DNA of 64,000 nucleotides from Roseiarcus sp963741405 (lineage in GTDB: Bacteria > Pseudomonadota > Alphaproteobacteria > Rhizobiales > Beijerinckiaceae). The DNA is taken from positions 558,001-622,000 of the forward strand of contig CAVUHX010000039.1 in the NCBI GenBank assembly GCA_963741405.1, in the 5' to 3' direction. The notes beneath the pieces were generated by a model, which saw only the letters and a list, made by a program, of their open reading frames with translations, had not been told where the DNA came from and searched no databases. Both the position numbers and the translations under genes were made by a program. Below, piece after piece: positions 57,078 to 64,000 of this stretch (positions within the stretch are counted from its first letter, which is position 1; every line of letters begins with the position of its first letter).

Positions 57078-57653
57078 TTATTCGCGCCCGAGGCTCTCGC
57101 CAGGACCGGCTTCCGCCAGAGCACGGCCGACTTCCAGACCGAGATCGTCCATCGATGTCTGCTCGCGGACGCTGAGGTCCTCGCCCTTCGCCTGCCGCTC
57201 GGCCTGTTCGGGCGAACGGGCGACGTTGACCGTGACCTTCGCCTCCACTTCCGGGTGCAGTTGGACCGGCACCGAGTGCAAGCCGAGCGTCTTGATCGGA
57301 TGCTGGATGGCGACATGCCCTCGCTGCACCGGATGACCGGCGGCGGTTAGCGCCTCGGCGATGTCCCGAGCGGAGACCGAACCGTAGAGCTGTCCCGTTT
57401 CGCCGGCCTGCCGGATGATCACGACCGTCGCCCGATCCACCTTGGCCGAGACCTCGCCGGCAGTGCGCTTGAGCTCGTGATTGCGGGCCTCGAGGTCGGC
57501 GCGCTGCGCCTCGAACTTCTTCTTGTTCGGTTCGGTCGCGCGCAAAGCCTTGCCTCGCGGCAACAGGAAATTGCGGGCGTAACCGTCCTTGACGTGGACC
57601 GTGTCGCCCATGTGGCCGAGCTTGCCGATGCGTTCGAGCAGAATGACGTCCAT
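57078..57653 (-). CDS. rplI: 50S ribosomal protein L9
   Basis: L9 bridges ribosomes on polysomes and supports translational fidelity. The 191-aa product starts MDVILLERIGKLGHMGDTVHVKDGYARNFLLPRGKALRAT, the L9 signature, followed by the connecting helix and the C-terminal domain (LYGSVSARDIAEALTAAG...IQHPIKTLGLHSVPVQLHPEVEAKVTVNV). A C-terminal extension of about 40 acidic residues is usual in alphaproteobacteria. It is the last gene of the leftward rpsF-rpsR-DUF2232-rplI group. Confidence 0.97.
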   Translation of the reverse strand: MDVILLERIGKLGHMGDTVHVKDGYARNFLLPRGKALRATEPNKKKFEAQRADLEARNHELKRTAGEVSAKVDRATVVIIRQAGETGQLYGSVSARDIAEALTAAGHPVQRGHVAIQHPIKTLGLHSVPVQLHPEVEAKVTVNVARSPEQAERQAKGEDLSVREQTSMDDLGLEVGRALAEAGPGESLGRE

Positions 57654-57662
57654 GATGGTCTC

Positions 57663-58664
57663 CTATTGATGACTGGATGGCTTGGGGGAGGGAAGAAAAG
57701 CCGCGCGTGCGCGCAGCCTGGCGAAGGCGTCGACAAGTCCGAGCGCGGCAAGGACGGGAAGCGTGTATTTGGCCCGCAGCACGCAACAGGCGTACAGGGC
57801 GACGAGCATCACGATCCTCAGTTTGAGGCCGCGCGACAACGCATGCGCCACCGCCAGGCCCTGCAGCGCGAATGCCGCGGCGAGCCCGCCAATCCCGATC
57901 GAGAAATACTGCGACGCAGGAGCGGGCAGGGCATAGGCGCCGATCGCGCAACCGATCAAAACGAGCCCGAGCGGCCAGGGCACGCGCAGCGATGTCGGCA
58001 GATCGGGCCATGGCCTCGGCAGCCGATGCGACAGCTGCGTCGAGCGCGCAGCCGCATAGAGATTGACGCTCAGCATGACGAGCGTCGACGCCGCAATCGC
58101 GGCTGGGCCGAATTGGACAAGCGACTCGGCGAAGATCCGCAACGCTCCACTGTCCTTCGCATCGAAAGCGTCGCTTGCGAGGGCCTCGAGCGCCGACGAA
58201 ACCTGCTTCGCCCCTTCGGCATAGCCGCCGTAGATCACAATGACCGCCGACAGCAGGGCGCCGGCGCCAAGCATGCCGATCATGGCGGCGACCGAGACGA
58301 TCGCTCCGACCGAAGCGTATCCTTGGCCTGACGAGGATCTTGCTGGGAGGTATCGCCGCACCGGCGCGGCGGCGCAGGCGGCCAGAATCCAGGCGGGAGC
58401 CGCGACGGACGCTGCGAACAGGAGGCCCGTGGAAGCCGCGTAGCGGATGCTCGAAAACGGATCGGCAAGGAGGGTCAGGGCGGCGACGGACGCCGCCGCG
58501 GCGATCGCCCCGGAGCCCAGGCCCCAACCCATGGTCGCGATCATGATCGGAAGCGGCGCGAGATAGGCGAGCGCCATCGCGAGCGGGCTCGTCTGCGCGC
58601 TGACCGCGAACAGAAAGGCCGCGGCGCACCCGGCGCCGATCGCGACGGCGTATCGATGAATCAT
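57663..58664 (-). CDS. DUF2232 integral membrane protein
   Basis: The 333-aa protein is very hydrophobic, with about eight TM helices spread over its length, and matches DUF2232 (YybS-like) membrane proteins. In Hyphomicrobiales a DUF2232 gene commonly lies between rpsR and rplI, as here. The function is unknown; in Bacillus the related YybS is also linked to ribosomal-protein genes. It ends nine bases before rplI. Confidence 0.88.
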   Translation of the reverse strand: MIHRYAVAIGAGCAAAFLFAVSAQTSPLAMALAYLAPLPIMIATMGWGLGSGAIAAAASVAALTLLADPFSSIRYAASTGLLFAASVAAPAWILAACAAAPVRRYLPARSSSGQGYASVGAIVSVAAMIGMLGAGALLSAVIVIYGGYAEGAKQVSSALEALASDAFDAKDSGALRIFAESLVQFGPAAIAASTLVMLSVNLYAAARSTQLSHRLPRPWPDLPTSLRVPWPLGLVLIGCAIGAYALPAPASQYFSIGIGGLAAAFALQGLAVAHALSRGLKLRIVMLVALYACCVLRAKYTLPVLAALGLVDAFARLRARAAFLPSPKPSSHQ

Positions 58665-58762
58665 GGCGCTGTCCCGCTCGGTTCGCGGTTAGAAGGCGAA
58701 AGGCCGCCTCCAGCTACCGCCGCGGAACGACTCCGGCCGCGGCGGTTCGTGTCAAGGCGGCG

Positions 58763-58999
58763 TCAGCGGATCACATAGGGCAGCAGGCCGATAAAGCGAG
58801 CGCGCTTGATCGCCTGGGCGAGTTCGCGCTGCTTGCCTGCGCTGACCGCGGTGATGCGGGACGGCACGATCTTGCCACGCTCCGAGATGTAGCGCGACAG
58901 GAGACGCGTGTCCTTGTAGTCGATCTTCGGCGCATTGGCGCCCGAGAACGGGCAGGATTTGCGGCGGCGGAAGAAAGGACGACGGGGCGCGGCGGCCAT
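58763..58999 (-). CDS. rpsR: 30S ribosomal protein S18
   Basis: The 78-aa protein has the full S18 pattern: RRPFFRRRKSCPFSG at the N-terminus, IDYKDTRLLSRYISERGKIVPSRITAVSAGKQRELAQAIKRARFIGLLPYV after it. S18 binds the platform of the 30S subunit with S6. Its ATG overlaps the rpsF stop by one base (TGATG), indicating coupled translation, which suits the S6-S18 complex. Confidence 0.97.
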   Translation of the reverse strand: MAAAPRRPFFRRRKSCPFSGANAPKIDYKDTRLLSRYISERGKIVPSRITAVSAGKQRELAQAIKRARFIGLLPYVIR

Positions 59000-59451
59000 C
59001 AGTTTGCTCCAACGTTCATGTCATCGCGCGGGCGGCGGGGAGGGCGGTCGCCCCGGTCAGGCCGGTCGCCACGATCGGGCCGGTCCCCGCGCGGGCCGCG
59101 CGGACCGCGATCGTCGCGGTCGGCATCGTCGCGCTTGCGCAGCATCGCAGACGGGCCTGCCTCGTGTTCGTCGACGCGAATGGTGAGGAAGCGAAGCACG
59201 TCCTCGTTGAGGCCCAGGGTGCGTTCGAGCTCGACCACTGCCTCGGAAGGCGCGGCGATGTTGAGCAGGGTGAAATGCGCCTTTCGGTTCTTCTTGATGC
59301 GAAACGCCAGCGACTTGAGCCCCCAGGGCTCCACCTTGGTCACGGCGCCGCCGAGCGTCGCAATTTTCGACTTGATCTGTTCCGTCAGCGCTTCGACCTG
59401 TTGCTGCGTGACGTCCTGGCGCGCCAGGAAGATGTGCTCATAGAGAGCCAT
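58999..59451 (-). CDS. rpsF: 30S ribosomal protein S6
   Basis: S6 pairs with S18 on the 30S platform. The product (150 aa from the ATG at 59451) contains MALYEHIFLARQDVTQQQVEALTEQ, GLKSLAFRIKKNRKAHFTLLNIAAPSEAVVELERTLGLNEDVLRFLTIRV. The C-terminal tail of about 40 residues is made of Arg/Gly/Asp repeats (GPRGDRPDRGDRPDRGDRPP), a feature common in alphaproteobacterial S6. It is the first gene of its operon. Confidence 0.97.
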   Translation of the reverse strand: MALYEHIFLARQDVTQQQVEALTEQIKSKIATLGGAVTKVEPWGLKSLAFRIKKNRKAHFTLLNIAAPSEAVVELERTLGLNEDVLRFLTIRVDEHEAGPSAMLRKRDDADRDDRGPRGPRGDRPDRGDRPDRGDRPPRRPRDDMNVGAN

Positions 59452-59771
59452 TGGTTGCCTTTCCATTCCATGCGTGCGTCCCGCGCGGAGCCCTTCGAGC
59501 CCCGAGAAAGGCTCGAACCGGATCGTTCGAAGGCGGGAACACGGGAAGCCGGGCCCTTCGGCCCTGCCGCGCGAACGAGCGCGCGGCCTTCCGTTCAGCC
59601 CCCGGCGGGATGCAACGAAGGAGGTCCCATACAGAGAGATCGCGTCCGCCGCAAGACGAACCCGCGCGTTTTCGTCATTGCGCGCCCGATGTGAACTGGC
59701 AGGAACAAGGGCATCGGCCCGACGTTGAGCCTCGGGCGGATCACCATCGAAAACCTGAGGAGATCATCGGC
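59452..59771. promoter_or_regulatory. divergent promoter region of rpsF and DUF892 gene
   Basis: This 320-bp region lies between the leftward ribosomal operon and the rightward DUF892 gene. Autoregulation of rpsF-rpsR by S6:S18 binding to an mRNA leader is known in many bacteria, but I could not trace the conserved CCG loop with certainty. No ORF supported here. Confidence 0.35.
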
Positions 59772-60275
59772 ATGGGCCTTTTTTCAAAGGACATCAGGAC
59801 AATGGACGACCTGTTCGTCCATCAGCTGCAGGACATCTACTACGCCGAGAAACGCATTGTCGGAGCCCTGCCGGACATGATCAGCAAGGCCTCATCCCCG
59901 CAGCTGCGCGCGGCCTTCGAGGCGCATCTCGGCGAGACGAGGAACCACGTGCGTCGCCTCGAGCAGGTATTCCAGATGCACGGCGCACAGCCGACCAGCG
60001 CAACTTGTCCGGCAATCGACGGGATCATCGAAGAGGCCAACGAGGTTGCGGGCGATGTCGCCGACAAGAGCGTTCTGGACGCCGCTCTGATCGCGGCGGC
60101 GCAGGCGGTCGAACATTATGAGATGACCCGATACGGCACTCTGATCGCCTGGGCGAAGACGCTCGGCCGCAACGATTGCGCGCAGGTTCTTCAGGAGACC
60201 CTGTCGGAGGAAAAGGCCGCAGACGACAAGCTCACCTCGATCGCCGAAAACGGCGCCAATCGTCGAGCGGCGTAA
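59772..60275 (+). CDS. DUF892 (YciE/YciF) ferritin-like protein
   Basis: The 167-aa protein is a four-helix ferritin-like YciF homologue: MDDLFVHQLQDIYYAEKRIVGALPDMISKASSPQLRAAFEAHLGETRNHVRRLEQVF in the first helix pair and ALIAAAQAVEHYEMTRYGTLIAWAKTLGRNDCAQVLQETLSEEKAADDKL in the second, with the di-iron Glu/His ligands conserved. Family members are induced by stress (often RpoS- or EcfG-dependent) and bind iron. The ATG at 59772 fits the family start. A bidirectional terminator follows directly. Confidence 0.92.
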   Translation: MGLFSKDIRTMDDLFVHQLQDIYYAEKRIVGALPDMISKASSPQLRAAFEAHLGETRNHVRRLEQVFQMHGAQPTSATCPAIDGIIEEANEVAGDVADKSVLDAALIAAAQAVEHYEMTRYGTLIAWAKTLGRNDCAQVLQETLSEEKAADDKLTSIAENGANRRAA

Positions 60276-60283
60276 CGCCAAGA

Positions 60284-60315
60284 AGGACAGGGCATCCTCT
60301 GAGACGCCCTGTCCT
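60284..60315. terminator. bidirectional hairpin terminator between converging genes
   Basis: A perfect 10-bp stem (AGGACAGGGC / GCCCTGTCCT) with a 12-base loop starts nine bases after the DUF892 stop and faces the converging hemerythrin gene. Neither side has a long T run; TTCTTGG follows on the minus strand. It is GC-rich and well placed to end both transcripts. Confidence 0.65.
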
Positions 60316-60387
60316 GTCAACCAAAGACCAACAAGCAAAAAACCAAGTTTGGATTGGGGTCGCCGCTCGGGCGCATTCTCGGCTGCG

Positions 60388-60929
60388 TCATAGCCCCTTC
60401 CCGACATCGGCCATGCTTCCGTAGTCGACGTCCGGCATCGCCGCGACAATCTCCAGCATGTCGGGTTCCGCGTCGTTCTCCCGCGTCTGACGAACGAGGT
60501 CGTGCTTGAAAGGGACAGGGCGGCCTGCTGCGACGCTGCGAAGACGGCGTCAAGCGCATCGGAAAGCGCATCGAACTTTGCCTTTGCGGCGTTGTTCGCG
60601 CCGGACTGGATCAGGTTGGCCAGTAGAATATTCAGCACGTCTTTGCGGACGGCGACTGCCGCCCGCTTGTCCCGATCCACCTCCCCTTCATCGAGCGCCG
60701 GGACCAGCGCCTCGACTTCGACCATGTGATGAGGAAGCCAGAGGGCAGCGAATTCGCTCGCGATCGCCCGCATGTCGGCGCTGTCCTCGGACCGCTTCGC
60801 GAGCGCCGCCTGAAGCTCCTTGTGGCGCTCGCCCTGGTACTCCGCGATTCCTGCCTTGTTCGTCGCCGCCCCTCTGCTCTCACCGGCGCCGGAGGCGCTT
60901 CGCTCCGCCTGGAGCTCTCTCCGAACCAT
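60388..60929 (-). pseudogene. hemerythrin-like HHE protein, frameshifted
   Basis: The frame from 60929 encodes helices of a hemerythrin-like domain: GIAEYQGERHKELQAALAKRSEDSADMRAIASEFAALWLPHHMVEVEALVPALDEG, in which LPHHMVEVE corresponds to the HxxxE iron-binding helix. After FAASQQA, near 60510, the coding sense moves to another frame (FKHDLVRQTRENDAEPDMLEIVAAMPDVDYGSMADVGKGL), which ends normally at 60388. The break is a small indel. An alternative start (MAPELDTS) upstream at about 60984 with an AGGAG site would need another shift. Hemerythrins bind O2 or sense redox state; here the gene is broken or misread. Confidence 0.65.
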
Positions 60930-61179
60930 TTTCCGCTTTCGCCTTGCCCGTTTCTTGTCGTGATGTGTCCAGCTCAGGTGCCATTGCGCGCTCCTCGCTG
61001 CGTTTCTCGCCGGTCAACGTCTCGCATTGCCGCGTGCTCCAAAATTATTGTTCATTCGCCGCCCGCGGGGCGCACACCGAAAACAATTGAAATTCTTTGC
61101 GAAATCGGTCTCGCAGGTTGACGCCCGCGCTCCTGTGTGAGCCCGCGTGCGGCGTTTCCGGAAGATGCTTCGTCGACCG

Positions 61180-61950
61180 CTACGCGGGGGCGCGGAACGA
61201 CAAAATCCTGTCGCTCGGGAAGTCGTACAATTTGCCGGTTTCGGTCCACTCCGGCGAACAGATCTCAACGATCCTGGGCGCCAGTTCGTCCGGCGTGCGC
61301 AGGGTCATCGGGTCCTCGCCGGGCATCGCCTTGGCGCGCATCAGCGTGCGCAGCGGCCCCGGATTGATCAGCATGACGCGGATGTTGGACGTGTTGACCG
61401 TCTCGGCCGCGTAGGTGCGGGCGATGGCGTCGAGCGCGGCCTTCGCGGTCGCGTAGGGACCCCAATAGGCGCGAAAGTCCGCCCGGCTCGCGACGCCGGA
61501 GGTGACGAACGCCACCCGTCCTGCGGGCGATTTGCGCAACAGGGGATCGAGGGAACGGATGAGACGCCAGTTGGCGGTCACATTGACCGCCAACACGTCG
61601 TCCCATTCCTTTGGACCGACGTGATGCAGCGGAGACAGGACGCCGAGAATCCCGGCGTTGCCGACGAGGGCGTCAAGCCGTCCCCAGCGTCGATGGAGCG
61701 CCTCGCCGAGCCGGTCAATCGCGGAATGGTCGCGCAGGTCCATCGGGACGAGCGTCGCCGGACTGTCCTCGTTCGGCCGAAGGGCGCGGATCGCGTCGTC
61801 CAGTTCCTCGAGCGCGCCTTGGGTGCGGGCGAGCGCCACCACGTGGGCGCCCGCGCCGGCGAAGGCGAGCGCCGCCGCCCTGCCGATGCCGCGCGAAGCG
61901 CCGGTGATCAGGACGACGCGGCTGGATGCGTCGTTTTCCAGGACGATCAA
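61180..61950 (-). CDS. SDR family oxidoreductase
   Basis: The 256-aa protein is a classical short-chain dehydrogenase/reductase. It has cofactor motif LITGASRGIGRAAAL, the NAG turn in ALVGNAGILGVLSPL, catalytic Ser in FVTSGVASR and the YxxxK pair in GPYATAKAALDAIARTYAAE. ALARTQ after the second strand suggests NADP(H) preference because of the Arg. Substrate is unknown. The gene stands alone, about 270 bp from the divergent ihfA. Confidence 0.93.
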   Translation of the reverse strand: MIVLENDASSRVVLITGASRGIGRAAALAFAGAGAHVVALARTQGALEELDDAIRALRPNEDSPATLVPMDLRDHSAIDRLGEALHRRWGRLDALVGNAGILGVLSPLHHVGPKEWDDVLAVNVTANWRLIRSLDPLLRKSPAGRVAFVTSGVASRADFRAYWGPYATAKAALDAIARTYAAETVNTSNIRVMLINPGPLRTLMRAKAMPGEDPMTLRTPDELAPRIVEICSPEWTETGKLYDFPSDRILSFRAPA

Positions 61951-62217
61951 TCGACACTCCTCAGGACGTTTGCTAACTTGGATCGCGGCGGGGACGCCTA
62001 CGCCGTCGGACGATGAAGCAGTGTCCTGACCGGAGAGCGCCCAATCGTCGGGATCCGAAGGCGCATTCGCTGGCGGAATAAGGGCTTCGGGCCGTTATAT
62101 GGACTTGCCGATTGAGAAAATAAAGTCCAAAACGACCGCGAGATTGACCCGGCGCTGGCAAGCCCGACGCTGGGTGTGGGGCTGGCGCGCGACCGCGCCA
62201 TTGTTTTGAGGCTTGAG

Positions 62218-62568
62218 ATGCCGAAAGAAAAATCTGGCCGGGAATCGGGCAGGACAGTCACGAGAGCGGACCTGTCGGAGATCGTCTATCAGCGCGTCGG
62301 ATTGTCGCGCTCCGAATCCGCCGAACTCGTGCAGTCGGTGCTGGACGAGATCTGCGATGCGGCGGCGCGCGGAGAGACAGTGAAGCTTTCCGGCTTCGGC
62401 TCGTTCGTCGTCCGCTCGAAGGGGGAACGGATCGGCCGCAATCCGAAGACCGGTGTCGAGGTGCCGATCCTTCCGCGCCGTGTGATGGTGTTCAAGCCGT
62501 CCAACGTCCTGAAGGAGCGGATCAACGGCGGCGGCGCCAGTCCAGCCGGCGCCGAAGGCGAGGAATAG
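62218..62568 (+). CDS. ihfA: integration host factor subunit alpha
   Basis: IhfA with IhfB bends DNA sharply at specific sites. The 116-aa product has TVTRADLSEIVYQRVGLSRSESAELVQSVLDEICDAAARGETVKLSGFGSFVVRSKGERIGRNPKTGVEVPILPRRVMVFKPSNVLKERI, with the intercalating Pro in NPKTGVEVPI. Short N- and C-terminal extensions are typical of Rhizobiales IhfA. It is followed by the MerR-family gene, the conserved alphaproteobacterial order. Confidence 0.96.
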   Translation: MPKEKSGRESGRTVTRADLSEIVYQRVGLSRSESAELVQSVLDEICDAAARGETVKLSGFGSFVVRSKGERIGRNPKTGVEVPILPRRVMVFKPSNVLKERINGGGASPAGAEGEE

Positions 62569-62663
62569 CGGGCAGGGCCGGCGACCCGGGCTCGCTTTCT
62601 CGCGCGCATCGACTGATAATGGAGCGGCGTCGGGGCGGCCGACGATGATTCGCCCCGCCCGAC

Positions 62664-63188
62664 ATGCCGAGCGAGGCGATGGAAAAGAGCCCCGAGGCCT
62701 TTCGAACGATCCGTGAAGTCGCCGAAGCGACGGATCTGCCGCAGCACGTGCTGCGCTTCTGGGAGACGCGGTTTCCGCAGATCCGGCCGCTGAAGCGGGC
62801 GCGGGGCCGACGCTATTACCGCCCCGAAGACGTCGAGCGGCTGAAGCTCATCCGGCGCCTCCTGTACGATGAGGGCTACACCATCAAGGGCGTGCAGAAG
62901 CTGTTCAAGGAACAGGGCGTTCAGAACGTGGGGTCCGCCGTCCTTGACGCCCGGCTGCCGTTCGCGCTGGCCTTCTCCTTCGCAGCCGACGAGCAGGAAG
63001 AGGAATCTCTGCATCCCGCTCCCGCCGTCGAATCCGAACGGCTTTCCGCGCCCGTCGACCGGGAACCGCCGTCGGCGCCGTCTGCGCCGCACCTGTCGGC
63101 AGAAGAGATCGCGGCGCTTCACGGCGTGCTGGCCGAAATCCACGAGGCCCGGCGGATCCTCGGACAGGCCCGTTCGCAGCCGGCGTGA
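62664..63188 (+). CDS. MerR family transcriptional regulator
   Basis: The 174-aa protein starts with a MerR winged helix-turn-helix (FRTIREVAEATDLPQHVLRFWETRFPQIRPLKRARGRRYYRPEDVERLKLIRRLLYDEGYTIKGVQKLFKEQG). The C-terminal half is Pro/Glu-rich and carries no cysteine-based metal site. This ihfA-linked MerR protein is conserved across Hyphomicrobiales and its effector is unknown. It lies 95 bp after ihfA and 60 bp before tRNA-Pro. Confidence 0.94.
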   Translation: MPSEAMEKSPEAFRTIREVAEATDLPQHVLRFWETRFPQIRPLKRARGRRYYRPEDVERLKLIRRLLYDEGYTIKGVQKLFKEQGVQNVGSAVLDARLPFALAFSFAADEQEEESLHPAPAVESERLSAPVDREPPSAPSAPHLSAEEIAALHGVLAEIHEARRILGQARSQPA

Positions 63189-63248
63189 TCGCGGTTCGCC
63201 GCGGGCGGCATTGCCAGCGGCGCCCCCGGCGCCTATAAGGAGCGCCGT

Positions 63249-63326
63249 CGGAGTGTAGCGCAGCCCGGTTAGCGCACTTGTCTGGGGGACAAGGGGTCGT
63301 GGGTTCGAATCCCGCCACTCCGACCA
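63249..63326 (+). tRNA. tRNA-Pro (anticodon GGG)
   Basis: A full cloverleaf can be folded: acceptor stem CGGAGTG/CACTCCG, D arm with AGCCCGGTTAGCG, anticodon stem CTTGT/ACAAG with loop CTGGGGG (anticodon GGG at 63294-63296), T arm GTGGGTTCGAATCCCGC, discriminator A and an encoded CCA end. The anticodon reads proline CCC/CCU codons. It follows the ihfA-MerR pair, as in many Hyphomicrobiales. Confidence 0.95.
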
Positions 63327-63357
63327 TCCGACACACTGAAATAAATTATGATTCCAT

Positions 63358-63409
63358 AGGGGTGGCTACCTAAGCGGGGTTTCGGGAAAATCTCGGAGTG
63401 ACCACCCCT
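63358..63409. repeat. imperfect stem-loop downstream of tRNA-Pro
   Basis: AGGGGTGG at 63358-63365 pairs with CCACCCCT at 63402-63409 across a 36-base loop that contains further short G/C pairings. It may be a processing or termination structure for the tRNA or a mobile-DNA remnant. No T run follows. Confidence 0.35.
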
Positions 63410-63433
63410 GGGCGACATGACGCTGACCGAGCC

Positions 63434-63796
63434 TCACGCCGCAGAGCCGCCTGAATATGGCGGGGTGGTTCCTCCGATCGGCGGCTTCCTCATGATGACG
63501 AATCCCGCCCGCTCAATATGGTCGACGAGCTTCCGCGCAACAATCGCAGACATGAGTTCGTCCGCACGGTGGAGGCGGTTGCCTCCGTTGCGTCGAAGCG
63601 CGAATGCCAGAGCCTCGGCCAGGTCTTCCGGGCTAGCGGGCGTGAGATCGTCCAGATTGTCTGCATTGTCTGGATCGTCCCGAGCGCGACGTCGCGACGG
63701 GAAAAGGGCAAGGACATTCTCGACGGGTTGCGAGGGGTCTCTTGAGTCTTTGACCATCGATAGCCTACTGCATTCGGAAAGGGTTGCGTCCGACAC
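63434..63796 (-). CDS. conserved hypothetical protein
   Basis: The 120-aa protein has an N-terminal variable part and a C-terminal block EDLAEALAFALRRNGGNRLHRADELMSAIVARKLVDHIERAGFVIMRKPPIGG. I know this block as a recurring uncharacterised protein in Bradyrhizobium-like genomes, often near mobile or accessory DNA. Function is unknown; it is probably a small helical cytosolic protein. It lies just downstream of the tRNA on the opposite strand. Confidence 0.6.
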   Translation of the reverse strand: MSDATLSECSRLSMVKDSRDPSQPVENVLALFPSRRRARDDPDNADNLDDLTPASPEDLAEALAFALRRNGGNRLHRADELMSAIVARKLVDHIERAGFVIMRKPPIGGTTPPYSGGSAA

Positions 63797-64000
63797 TGGA
63801 CCGATTGAGGCCGAACGAAGCCCGAGTGTTGGCGAAGCATGGACGCCGGTGTTGAGTCACGGCTTAACCGAGCTTGCAAAAATTGATCGAACAAGTGTCG
63901 GGAGCAAGCCGAACTAACCCATGGTTGCGCCCGGCGCTCGCATGCCGCCAGAACGAGGAGCGACCGGGGCGCATTGCGACGACGAAATTGGAAAAGCAGG

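Overview
The window reads as chromosomal DNA of a GC-rich alphaproteobacterium, most likely Hyphomicrobiales (Rhizobiales). The evidence is the ihfA-MerR-tRNA-Pro, rpsF-rpsR-DUF2232-rplI, rplM-rpsI and ppiD/tpiA-secG layouts, a GapR (DUF2312) protein and a ratA-type gene. A bchI-bchD-bchO operon (magnesium chelatase I and D subunits plus accessory hydrolase) points to a phototrophic, bacteriochlorophyll-making lineage. A Beijerinckiaceae/Methylobacteriaceae-like organism would fit, but the species cannot be named from this sequence.

Layout. 1-7.5 kb: 3' end of parC, then the leftward bchIDO operon with two tandem TGT-N12-ACA (PpsR/CrtJ-type) sites upstream, then a DUF763 gene. 7.6-16.2 kb: IS110-family remnant, two class III nucleotide cyclases, a LysM protein, an amidohydrolase interrupted by one amber codon, and an FAD-linked oxidoreductase. 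16.4-24.8 kb: trpE (frameshifted), ppiD, tpiA, secG, ratA, a truncated MFS gene and a cinA C-terminal homologue. 24.9-32.7 kb is accessory DNA. It holds a 41-aa Cys-rich secreted peptide and an unknown exported protein. It also holds a PAS/histidine-kinase/receiver gene split by an internal fragment of an ISAzo13-family transposase, and an alpha/beta hydrolase-TM-TPR gene with seven near-identical 144-bp repeats. That last gene runs into the 5' stub of a thioesterase gene.

32.8-45.2 kb: intact PaaI-type thioesterase, alpha/beta hydrolase, rplM-rpsI, M20 amidohydrolase divergent from an ornithine cyclodeaminase homologue, CoA-binding protein, enoyl-CoA hydratase, rhodanese, phoU, gapR-like gene and aspS (frameshifted). 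45.2-51.8 kb: a type I secretion cassette (RTX protein, ABC exporter, HlyD adaptor), read leftward. 52.3-64 kb: FAH-family enzyme, NYN-domain protein, family-5 uracil-DNA glycosylase, aldose epimerase, a 0.9-kb AT-rich gene-free stretch, the ribosomal rplI/rpsR/rpsF group, a DUF892 protein, a frameshifted hemerythrin-like gene, SDR, ihfA, MerR regulator and tRNA-Pro(GGG).

An unusual number of genes carry single-base disruptions. Because aspS (essential) and trpE are among them, part of this is probably sequencing or assembly error. The IS fragments, the split kinase, the AEC-transporter stub and the thioesterase stub are not simple indels and look like real genome decay and rearrangement. The most informative signals are the tandem PpsR-like sites, the hydrolase-TPR locus with its repeat array and insertion footprint, the RTX secretion cassette and the small Cys-rich peptide.
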